Shown here piece after piece: positions 21,134-30,228 of a stretch of 40,928 nt of DNA (position 1 is its first letter; each line of letters starts with the position of its first letter). The stretch lies in the NCBI GenBank assembly GCA_003427395.1, contig BFEA01000011.1:830500-871427 (forward strand), read 5' to 3'. The notes beneath the pieces are model-generated. The model worked only from the letters and a program-made list of their open reading frames with translations. It was not told where the DNA came from and made no database searches. The translations under genes were made by a program, and so were the position numbers. This DNA is from Chara braunii. Lineage: Eukaryota > Streptophyta > Charophyceae > Charales > Characeae.

Positions 21134-21962
21134 AAGCTGGAGTTGGTGATATCTCGTGGACCCTTCAGCCTATCCCCTTACCCTGTGGATGTGCACTTAC
21201 CCCACGGTACTTGCTGAGTCTGTCTGTCTACTCTTTCTGCATTGAGTCTCTTCTGTCCTAGGTGCTAGGACTCTCTGGATGAAGGACAGGGCCTTGCTGC
21301 CAAACCTGCACGGGCTTAGTAGGACCAAAGCTTTACTCTGGCATCTGGAGACCTGGGCATGAACGGCGAGCGCTCGTTAAACAACTCGTCTAGCCCAATG
21401 ACCGGTACTATCCGGCAGGCCTACTGAGTTCAGTGTAAAGGGTCCGAACTCCGAGTTGTGGGCTGAAACGAAGGCCGTCTTTAAGTGTTGAGGCCTGGTT
21501 GAACCACTCCCCTACCGGACCTAGTAAGGCTGCTGACGACTCGACTGTCCCGAGGGATACGAACCCCTCCAAGGACCGGTACAGACTGGCGGCTGCTCAG
21601 TGTGGCACAGTAGGCCGGAACGACTGAGTTGTGGGCTGAAATCGCCAGGAAGAACTACGCTGATCACGTCGTCCTGACTGCGACGTTAAAGAATTCTTGA
21701 GGAGTTTGGGGGGATTCCTTAAATGCCTCCTGATCAGTTGTTAGTTCAGTAGTGACAGCCTTAAGAGTAGTTGTGAGTAGCGGATCCTAGAGAGTCAGTT
21801 AGTAAGGCAGTGTGTCCGGGTAGGTCTAAGTGGTAAGGAGTGGGACTCTGTCGTGCACCAGACACCACGATGGACGGCTATCCGATGCATGGGTTGCTCG
21901 TTGGGTTCTCCCTCTAGGGGACCCTCTGGCGTCTCCTCTTTCCTCTGGGGTTCTGGCGCGCG

Positions 21963-23906
21963 ATGACGTGCAGAGTAGATACCCAGGGTGGTACCTCCAC
22001 CACGCCATACACGAAGGAGGAGGAGGAGAAGATGGCCGCCATCTTGCAAGAGAGGAAGGAGAAGAGAGAGGCCAAGAAGAAGGCCCTACAGGAGGAGCAG
22101 GCGGCCAAGTTGAGAAAGATTGAGGAAGAGATGGCCAGAGAGAAGGAGAGAATCATGAAGGAAGAGGAGGCGAAGTTGAAAGAGGTGGACGAGGAAGAGG
22201 AGGAAGGACCGCCACTGCAAAAGAGGAGTGGACAGTACAGTGGCAGCAAGGATGAAGAGATGGAGAAGCGGATTTCAGAATGGGTCGCCAACTTGTCCCT
22301 GGGTGAAGAGGAAGAGGTTGCTATGTACATCCCCAAGGATGAGCAAGAAGCCGCCATGAGAAAATGGGAAGCAGAGGAAGATGTTCTGATGCGGCGGGCG
22401 ATGGAGGATGAACAAAGGATGGCATGGAAGCTCGCGATAATGAGGGAGAAGAAGAGAAGAGTGGAGGCGGCGAATGCAGCAATACATGAACTGGAGGAGG
22501 TGCAGAAATTGAGATTACAATTGACACCCCAGGTAGATCTCGAGCGGAAGGTGGAGATCATCGCCCAGAGCGTCGAGCGTTTAGCTGAAGTGCAAGAAAA
22601 GCACTCTGAGTTTAGTCGCAGCCAGGAGATATCTGTGCGTTCGATGCGAACGGGATTACAGGACTTTGCGCGCGAGTTAGTAGGCGCTGTGGGGTCCGAG
22701 GTAAGTCACCGCCTCGAGAAGACTGAGCGTTTTTGTGTCGGCACCATTGAGGGCGTCAAGGTGGCAGCGCCCAAGGAGGAGGAGGCTCGCCCTCGCAGGG
22801 AGCCAGTCAAAGTCAAATTCCCTGATTCCTACAGTGGAAAAAGGGACGAGAACTTTGACAATTGGGAGGCCAATGTCAGGACCTATGTGCATCTGCAACA
22901 GGTCTCCCCGGATCAGCAGGTCCTAATTGCGATCCACGCACTTAAGGATGAGGCCGCCAGTTTCGCAAGGTCCCTTGTGCGTGCTGCCAACTGCAGTGAC
23001 GATCCGGTCGCGTACTCCACATTCACCTCCCTCGTTGAGTTCCTGAAGTTGCTGGGCGAGCGATTTGCTGATGTCGCCCGTAGTGTCAAAGCCTCAGATA
23101 GGCTTCAGACAATACACTCGCACCAATGGAAGAGTGCAAGGGCACTCAAGGGCACGATGGATGAGTTAGTGTCTGTCCCTGACCACAAGGTCACAGAGAC
23201 CCAGTTGGTCAACCTCTTCTACCGGGCTATGCCCGAAGCGCTGCGTGGTCACTTCTTTGCGAAGAGTCAGGACCCTGCTATGACTTATGATGCACTTAGC
23301 AGGGAAGTGGTCGTGTTCGAGGCGAGGTCTGCGTCGATTTCCACTTTCTGGCACAAAGATTTAGACAAGGGCAAAAAGTGGAAGGGTCGCACTATCTCAG
23401 GGCAAGTGAAGACTAAGGATAGCCTTGTCCTAACCTTAGATGAGGGTAGTGTGGACGAGATCCCCTACGATCAGATTGAGTGGGGGTTAGAGGAGGAGGA
23501 CAGCGGTGTGGGCCAAGGGAGATCTTACGCTGTTGTGGCGGCCGGAGGGAGGCCGCAAGGAGGAGGACGAGGCCAGGGCCAAGGGGGCCAGGCCTCAGGG
23601 ATCCGGTTCCAGGGCGATCAGGGGGTTGGCGGCAGAGGAGGAAACCGCCAAGCGGGAGGCAAGGGTCAAGGTCCCCCGCAAAACCGTCCTAGGAACAGGT
23701 CTCCCTATAGGGTAGGAGGATGGCACCCGGGGCTACCGCAGGGTAGGCCTTGGGAAACTTTGGGTCTGGACCAGACTCTATGGCAACAACGATTGGACCG
23801 GGGCCAGTGCATTTTCTGCGGTGACCCAGGCCACATCATCAAATACTGTCCTAAGTATCGAGAGACCCGAGCGGCTGCCCAAGGGCCAAAAGGCAGCCGC
23901 CGGTAG
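21963..23906 (+). CDS. gag: Element B Gag (coiled coil, capsid, RGG region, zinc knuckle)
   Basis: This is a 647-residue open frame. Residues about 18-250 are extremely rich in Glu, Lys and Arg with heptad-like spacing (KEEEEKMAAILQERKEKREA), a long predicted coiled coil unusual for gypsy Gag. Residues about 275-470 are the capsid-type domain (VKVKFPDSYSGKRDENFDNW, LVEFLKLLGERFADV, LVNLFYRAMPEALRGHF). Residues about 520-600 are Gly/Arg-rich. CIFCGDPGHIIKYC near residue 616 is a perfect CX2CX4HX4C zinc knuckle for RNA binding. The known role is particle assembly and RNA packaging. The start is the first ATG after the leader in this frame; no stop interrupts. It ends in TAG; pol lies in the -1 frame. 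Confidence 0.92.
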   Translation: MTCRVDTQGGTSTTPYTKEEEEKMAAILQERKEKREAKKKALQEEQAAKLRKIEEEMAREKERIMKEEEAKLKEVDEEEEEGPPLQKRSGQYSGSKDEEMEKRISEWVANLSLGEEEEVAMYIPKDEQEAAMRKWEAEEDVLMRRAMEDEQRMAWKLAIMREKKRRVEAANAAIHELEEVQKLRLQLTPQVDLERKVEIIAQSVERLAEVQEKHSEFSRSQEISVRSMRTGLQDFARELVGAVGSEVSHRLEKTERFCVGTIEGVKVAAPKEEEARPRREPVKVKFPDSYSGKRDENFDNWEANVRTYVHLQQVSPDQQVLIAIHALKDEAASFARSLVRAANCSDDPVAYSTFTSLVEFLKLLGERFADVARSVKASDRLQTIHSHQWKSARALKGTMDELVSVPDHKVTETQLVNLFYRAMPEALRGHFFAKSQDPAMTYDALSREVVVFEARSASISTFWHKDLDKGKKWKGRTISGQVKTKDSLVLTLDEGSVDEIPYDQIEWGLEEEDSGVGQGRSYAVVAAGGRPQGGGRGQGQGGQASGIRFQGDQGVGGRGGNRQAGGKGQGPPQNRPRNRSPYRVGGWHPGLPQGRPWETLGLDQTLWQQRLDRGQCIFCGDPGHIIKYCPKYRETRAAAQGPKGSRR

Positions 23907-23960
23907 GGGTAGCAACTGCCCCTACCACTAGGCCATGTGGGGAACATAGCGCTAGCCGGT

Positions 23961-26900
23961 AGGAGACTCCCACACCACATGTGCCTATGGCAGAAGTTGC
24001 AGGCCGGTGTCTAGATAGCTGTCTCGAAACTGCTTGTGTTATGCTAGACACCTCCCTCACAGGCGTGGCCGAAGAGTTGAAGGAGAGGATGCCCGCCTGG
24101 GCCAAGATGAAGAAGGAGAATAAAGGGCAGCTTATATCACTAGATACAAAGATTTTTAGAAGTAGAGTAGGGGCCCTAGTAGACTCAGGGGCCACCCACA
24201 ACTATATTAGTAAGAAAGCGCTGCAAAAGTTGAAGCTGGGACTTAAAGTCCAAAAGCTAGCAGACCCTATAGTTAGTATCCTCGCGGACAACCGGACCAT
24301 GGTTGTAGAGGATTACGTAGAGGGAGTCCAAGCGTACTTCCGCCTAGAGAAGGATGGGAAAGTGGAAAAGGTCCTCCACTCCCTGACTCTCCTCGTAGAA
24401 GACAGCCTCCCATTTGATATTGTTCTGGGAATGGATTGGGGAGAGGCAGCCGGGGCCATGCTCCATTTGAAGGAGCACGAGTGTAGGCTCCCTAGTTCTT
24501 CAGGCGAGGCTAAGACTGCCCGCCTGTTCCATGCGTCAGGAGTAGAGAATTCCTTGGCGCATTGCTGCCTTAGTGCTCCTGCGTTCGCCAGGTTGGTGAA
24601 AAAGGAGAAATTGGAAGAACAGGTTTTCGTTGCCTATGTTAGGCCAATGACTGAGCCTAAGGAAGAAAAGCCTATAGACCCTGCGATTGCCAAGCTGCTG
24701 GAGGAGTTTAAGGATCTAACTGAGCCGCCGACAGGAGTATTACCGCGGCCCATCCAGCACCGCATTGAGATAGAGCCTGGCAGTAGAACTCCTAAGGGCG
24801 CTGTGTATAGGATGTCCCCACGGGAGTTAGAGGAGCTTCACAAACAATTAGACGAGCTCCTCGAGAAGGGTTGGATTAGGCCCAGTTCGTCTCCTTTCGA
24901 AACGCCTGTTCTCTTCGCCCCTAAGAAAGAGGGAGAGCTGAGAATGTGCATAGACTATAGGGGTCTGAATGCTATTACAGTAAAGAATGTTGAGCCACTG
25001 CCTAGGATAAACGATCTCTTAGATCGAGTGCAGGGGGCAAAGTATTTTTCCAAGATAGATTTGAAGTCCGGATATCATCAGGTAGAGGTGCATCCTGATG
25101 ATTAGTATAAGACAGCCTTCCGGACTAGGTATGGGCATTACGAGTTCAGAGTGATGCCCTTTGGACTAACCAATGCGCCAACTACGTTCCAGCGTTGTAT
25201 GAACGATTTGTTTAGGCCGTGGTTAGACAGATTTGTTGTAGTTTATCTGGATGACATTCTAATGTTTAGCAGGACCCTCGAAGAGCATCAGGGTCATCTC
25301 AGGCAGGTCTTGGAGAGGCTGAGGGAAGCTAACTTCAAGATCAATGCAAAGAAGTGCGATTGGGCGAAAACCCAAGTTTTGTACTTGGGCCACGTCTTAG
25401 ACGGAGACGGCGTTAAGCCAGAGGATAGCAAGATCGCAGCGATTAGAGATTGGCCCACGCCACGTACGCTGACAGAGTTGCGCTCATTCCTGGGCTTAGC
25501 TAATTACTACCATCGCCGCGCCCCTACGCATATTGTTGAGGAAGGAAACTATCTGGAAGTGGGATAAGGACTGCACGACTGCCATGAAAAAGTTAAGGCA
25601 GGCATTTATAAAGTATCCAGTCCTTAAAGTCGCCGACCCGTCCTTGCCCTTTGTCGTCACGACCGATGCGAGTCAATACGGCATAGGTGCAGTGTTACAG
25701 CAAGACGATGGCAATGGGTATAGACCCGTAGAGTTCATGTCCGCCAGAATGCCTTAGGAGAAGGTCGCGACATCTACCTATGACAGGGAACTCTACGCTC
25801 TCAGGCAAGCCTTAGACCACTGGAAGCACTACTTGCTTGGGAGGCACTTCAAAGTCTATTCTGACCATGAAACGTTACGATGGTTAAAGACGCAGGCCAA
25901 GATGACACCTAAGCTAACTAGGTGGGCCGCCGAGATAGATTAGTACGACTTCGAGCTCAAGCCTGTCAAAGGGAAGTACAATGTAGTCGCGGATGCTCTG
26001 AGTAGAAGAGCTGATTATTTTGGGGCAATAGTACATTACCTCGATATAGGGAAGGACCTGCAACAGAAGGTTAGAGAAGCTTACGCGCAGGACCCTATCT
26101 ATAGTGAGCTCCTTAAGAAAGTCAAGGAGGCCCCGGAGACTGAGCCGAATTACCGCACTACTGAAGGGTTGCTTTTTGAGAAGACTAATGTGTTTGACCG
26201 CCTGTGCATCCCCAATAGCGAAGAGATTCTTAATCTGATTTTGGGCGAATGCCATGACACAGAGGGTCATTTTGGTTGGCAAAAGACTTTAGCCAATTTG
26301 ATGCGCGCGTATACCCGGCCAGGGATGAAGAATGACTGCGTAGGGTATGTTCGCAGTTGTAAGGTTTGCCAGCGTAACAAGAGTTCTACGCGCGCCCCGC
26401 TAGGCCTTCTCAGACCCTTGCCCATTCCGGACCAGGCGGGGGACTCAATGTCCATCGACTTCATGGACACTCAAGTCAAGAGCAGGCATGGCAAGAGCCA
26501 AGTCATGGTCATAGTTGACCGATTTAGTAAATATGCAGTTTTTGTTCCTTTGCCTTCAGAGGCACGTACCGATTTAGTTATACAGAGATTCTTTGACTGT
26601 TGGGTTAGTGAGAATGGAATCCCGCTGTCAATAGTTAGCGATAGAGATAGTCGCTTCACCAGCCAGAACTGGCAAGAACTCATGGGAGTGTATGGATCTA
26701 AGTTGTTGATGTCGTCCGGCCGCCATCCTGAGACTAACGGTCAGACAGAACAAATGAACAAGATCCTACAGCAAGTTCTGCGCATGTACATTAGGCCAGA
26801 TCAGATTAACTGGGATGAGATGCTGCCTAAAGTAGCTAGTGCGTACAATAACAGTGTACATCTAGCCACCTGCCGCACTCCCGACGAACTGCACAAGTCC

Positions 26901-27545
26901 TTTAGACCGCGCAGACCTTTTGAGGGACTCAACAGGGATCAGATTCAGAGATTACCGCCCGGGACCAGGGAGTTTGCTATACAGCACGAGAAGGAACTAG
27001 CTACTGTTGTCGAGAACCTCAAGATAGCCCAGCATAGGATGATAGAGCAAGCGAACAAACACCGTCGCCCTTCACAGTTTCAGGTAGGCGACTTAGTCTG
27101 GAATAGTTCTAGAGAGTTTGCACCTGAGGAGAACATCTCGCAGAAGTTACTGCCCACATATAGAGGACCGTGGCCCGTTCTAGAAGTCAAGGGCGGCGAA
27201 GATGGACCGTCCTATACTATAGAACTCCCAGCACACCTCCACGCTTACCCAGTCTTCCATGCATCGAAGTTGTTACCTTGTCAAACAAGTGATCAGTTTC
27301 CATCCCGTAGATCTATGATTCCGCCCGACATGGATGGAAGGAATGACATCGATGGCATAGTTGCTGAAGATGTATTCCGACCTGGAGGTAGGGGTCGTCC
27401 ACAGAAACAGTACAAGGTTCATTTTAGCTATCAAGAACCGGAAGACGACCGCTGGTTTACAAGATCTGAACTTCTAGAGACAGATCCCGATATAGTCCGA
27501 GCCTACGAAAGACAGCAGAGGGGTAAAGGTCCTGCCTTGGACTGA
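23961..27545 (+). pseudogene. pol: Element B Pol: protease, RT, RNase H, integrase (three TAG, one frameshift)
   Basis: The frame follows a TAG at 23960-23962 and is -1 relative to gag. Protease: ALVDSGATHNYIS (about 24170-24210). [34 protein letters not shown] and VVVYLDDILMFS. A TAG at 25103-25105 interrupts HPDD-YKTAF. Near 25515 a short deletion joins LANYY to IAAPL and shifts the frame. RNase H: TTDASQYG, then TAG at 25755-25757, RELYALRQAL, YSDHETLRW, a TAG at 25940-25942 (EID-YDFELK) and VVADALSRR; all four acidic residues remain. Integrase (26169-27545, 458 codons open): HDTEGH, CKVC, SIDFMDT, IVSDRDSRF, HPETNGQTEQ, YRGPWPVLE. The tail holds IDGIVAED, YKVHFSYQ, DRWFTRSEL and IVRAYERQ. 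Confidence 0.93.
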
Positions 27546-27564
27546 AATTTTCTCGGAGGACCTC

Positions 27565-27583
27565 GAATTTAGGACGGCGGGAG
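27565..27583 (+). promoter_or_regulatory. Purine-rich tract before the B 3' LTR
   Basis: The bases GGACGGCGGGAG end directly at the LTR start TGAAACGG (27584). This is the expected place for the polypurine tract, although it contains some C. Confidence 0.55.
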
Positions 27584-28479
27584 TGAAACGGTATTCACCG
27601 GTTCGCAATAGCGAATGCAGATCCCAAGGCTCGATCCCTAGTTCCCCATTTTACCTGTGTACAATATTGATGTCAACCCGTAGATTTGAACCTGCGACCT
27701 GTCGAAACGCCAGTGGTAGGTAGATTGTCGTAGGTCACAGCTTAGAAGGGAATCGAACAATAGACTTGTAGGGTAGGAGTCTAGACAGTTCCGAAGTCGT
27801 AGTTGTAGGATGTCTGAAGGGTCAAGGTCGTAGTTGCTGTCTTACCTAAAGAGGCAAAGTCGTAGCCGCTACAGCACCGAAAGGCCAAGTCAGAGGTTTC
27901 TAGAAGTGGCCTTTCGAAGTGAGCCTACGTTGAACAGAGGCAAGTGGTCAAGTGGTGGTAGGCCACCCTGCTGAGTCAACAGTCCCAGTTAGGCAGTCCG
28001 GTCCTGTCCAACAAGTACCGTCTGGGACTGTGTGCACCAAGGGCCAAGGGACACAAGGCAGACCAAAGCAGCGCAAAAGTATAAATCAAGAGGCTGCGTC
28101 CAACCATTCATTTATTCCTGCGGATGCCATGCGGAAACGCTGCCTCAGCAGCTTGTGCGAGGAGGTCTGCAGTGTGCCCGAGGACGAAGTGGGCAGAGAA
28201 GCGTAGTGTAGCGATAGGGTAGTGGCAGCTAGCGCTGCCATAGCTGTAGCATAGGGNATGTGTGTGTTGTGTATGGATACTGAGTGTTGCGTGTGGGACA
28301 TCCAGGGTGATCCAGAGTGCGAACAGTGAGTTGTGTGGGCGCCCAGTCGCCATAGCCAGTTGGAAGAGAACTCTTATCTGGTCACGATATCTTTGAGTAC
28401 TGTGTGGGCGCATGTCGCCAGTTTGTTGTATCGCTGTTTGCATGCATGACGAAGTGTGAATAAATCGAGTCTGATTCCA
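27584..28479 (+). repeat. 3' LTR of element B
   Basis: It is about 896 bp and nearly identical to the 5' LTR. It contains one unknown base (28257). GCCATAGC words are at 28237 and 28349. Confidence 0.92.
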
Positions 28480-29530
28480 TAGACAGGCAGGGTAGGCCTA
28501 AGGGACGACGGTTCAGATGAGACCCATATGGGCCTGGACCATGGCGGTTCAGGCAGGCCCAGGCCAAACGGCCACAAGGCCGCTACCGGTCCAGCCTAGG
28601 ACCTACCGACAACGGTTCAGAAGCTGCCACAGTTTAGGCGCCAACCAGTTTCAAAACTGGACCGTTGATCTAGATCAACGGTCCAGACCGGTAGGTACCA
28701 GCGTGTAGGAGGCCGGCCCAACACTACAAAAGGCTGGGTACCAGCCTCAGTCCGGTAGGTTAGCAGGTAGAGGTTAGGCGCTCTTCAGATTAGCGCAGCT
28801 TATCAGGATTAGCGCAGCTTCTCCAGATTAGCGCAGCATTTCATATTAGCGCAACTTCAGCATTAGCGCAACTTTCAGCAGCGCCCAGCGGGAGACCGGA
28901 GCAGCGAGACATAGCGGCAGCGGCGAGGCAGGACTGGCGCAGCACCTACAACGGCAGCGCCATAGCTACCTCTACGGTACCAGAGAGAAAGGCCTCGCCC
29001 TTCTCTCTCCTCCTCTACCCCCGCTCCCTCTCTCTCTCTTCCCCTCTCTCTCTCTCTCTCTCCTTCTACTCCTCTAAGTCTAAGTCTGGGTTCCGGACTA
29101 CTATGAGTATGGGAGATGGTTACGAGTTCTGATGACATCTGAGACAGCGACATTGGGACTAAGAGTTGAGGACTATTTGGGATCTTATTTCATCTTCCTT
29201 CTGAAGATGTACCTGACATTGTGAGATCGATATCTGAGATATTGTGAGACTTGACATTCGCGACATTTCGGATTTTCGTCAGTTCTGACGATTCAAGATA
29301 CTATCTTTGGAAACATGACATCATCTCCCCTCTCCTCTCTTTCGTCTCTCTCTCCTCTTCCCCCCTTCGTTTGTGGATGATCTCAGTCCCTGGCCCTTCG
29401 TCTATGTCTGAGGCCAGGGCATTCACACCCCTGATGAATGTTTGAGAGTGTTCGATTGCAGTCCGAGTCAGGTCTGAGTTAGTCCAAGGTATCTCAAGTC
29501 TTCCGCTTGCATTTGTATCAACTCTGTATT
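28480..29530 (+). mobile_element. Sequence E: solo-LTR-like insertion in element D
   Basis: It has no coding frame and lies between the B LTR and the resumed D protease region. It contains a TACAAAAGG box near 28723, a repeat array (28789-28872), a GCCATAGC word (28959) and a long CT-rich stretch (about 28995-29070). It ends TATCTGGTCA with no primer site after it, which suits a solo LTR with TGA...TCA ends. No target duplication is visible. It could instead be another kind of insertion. Confidence 0.45.
28789..28872 (+). repeat. Five-copy array of ATTAGCGCARC
   Basis: Three copies of ATTAGCGCAGC are followed by two of ATTAGCGCAAC, spaced 17-20 bp apart and separated by TTCAG- or TTATCAG-like linkers. 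They lie just downstream of a possible TATA-like box in sequence E. Confidence 0.8.
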
Positions 29531-29536
29531 ATCTGG

Positions 29537-30228
29537 TCAGTTATGGGAATCTGCGCCATACTTATGACTGTGTTTCACGAGTACGCAACAAGTAGACTTA
29601 TCTTTTAGAGTAGAAGTAGATGGAACAAAAGTACATGCACTTAAAGTAGAGTTATTTTCCGAGGTAGAAAATGCAGCAAAAGTAGAAGGCACATGGATAG
29701 GCTTTACAAGGGCTACATGCACATGCTCACCTTCTTCGCGTGTGCGCTCTGATCTGCAGAATTTGCTCGCACACAAAAGAGTCATTGGGGACTCGTGCAT
29801 CACATCCAGCAAGATGGTACGGTCGTTCCCTTGGCGTCACGCACCACGAACTGAGCATCCGCCCACGTGGTCCTTAAAAAATGGGCTTTAAACCAGCCCA
29901 AACCAATGACCGCATCCAAGGGATACTTAGTGAGGACAGAGAAATTCAACTCATGTGTGACAGTGCGATCTTTGTCAAAGGTGACGCGCACACCTTCGAC
30001 AACATGTGTTGAGGTGACCACCTCTTGGTTGCCTACCTAGGTCTGACAAGGGTTCTGCAAGTCCACTTGCTTCATTCCCAAGCCCGCCTTACGGATCCGG
30101 TTAAATGAAAAGAAGTTAGTTGTGGAACCATTATCAATCAAGACACGGATGTATAGGCGGTTCATGAGCAACTTAAAGAAGATCAGTTTCACACCCCCTT
30201 GAACACGGCGTTGCTGCTTGAGCTGCAA
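29537..30228 (-). pseudogene. Element D aspartic protease and linker (broken)
   Basis: The minus strand shows YIRVLIDNGSTTNFFSFNRI near 30140, the protease active site with Asn for Ser/Thr in D[ST]G. A TAG (30037-30039) follows QNPCQT. The frame then continues with VVTSTHVVEGVRVTF, ELNFSVLTKYPLDAVIGLGW and FVVRDAKGTTVPSCWM. A frame change near 29810 leads into a 90-residue linker ending at the E insertion. Confidence 0.75.

Larger units (their letters stand above)
20318..21962 (+). other. 5' leader of element B with assembly gap and poly(A) run
   Basis: It holds a short GA run (20455-20475), 380 unknown bases (20512-20891), a 23-base A run (20892-20914), the TTGACC array (20978-21133) and then about 800 bp without a coding frame. 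The phrase GAGTTGTGGGCTGAAA occurs at about 21453 and 21627. GCCATAGC words lie at 20397 and 20947. Confidence 0.8.
19412..28479 (+). mobile_element. Element B: nearly complete gypsy retrotransposon
   Basis: The order is 5' LTR (19412-20304), primer site (20306-20317), leader with assembly gap, gag (21963-23906), pol (to 27545), purine-rich tract and 3' LTR (27584-28479). By eye the LTRs differ at about 30 of roughly 895 positions, mostly transitions, so it is the youngest insertion here. Gag and integrase are open. Pol carries three in-frame TAG stops and one deletion frameshift. The bases flanking the LTRs (CCAG before, TAGAC after) do not form a target duplication. Confidence 0.92.

Noticed and set aside
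21914-22561. 215-residue Ser-rich minus-strand frame
   Set aside because: It is the antisense of the Glu/Lys-rich coiled coil in B gag; GA-rich coding sequence gives few stops on the other strand.
22000-23400. Host myosin-like or other coiled-coil protein gene
   Set aside because: The same frame continues into a gypsy capsid domain and a zinc knuckle between matching LTRs.
25103-25942. Reassignment of UAG to glutamine, as in some ulvophyte algae
   Set aside because: The affected genes also carry frameshifts and lost active-site residues, one TAG (near 35788) replaces a likely Trp, and B gag itself ends in TAG at a sensible place. Mutation of CAG codons is simpler.
28789-28872. CRISPR-like repeat
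   Set aside because: The 11-base cores with 6-9 base linkers are far too short, and no associated genes are present.
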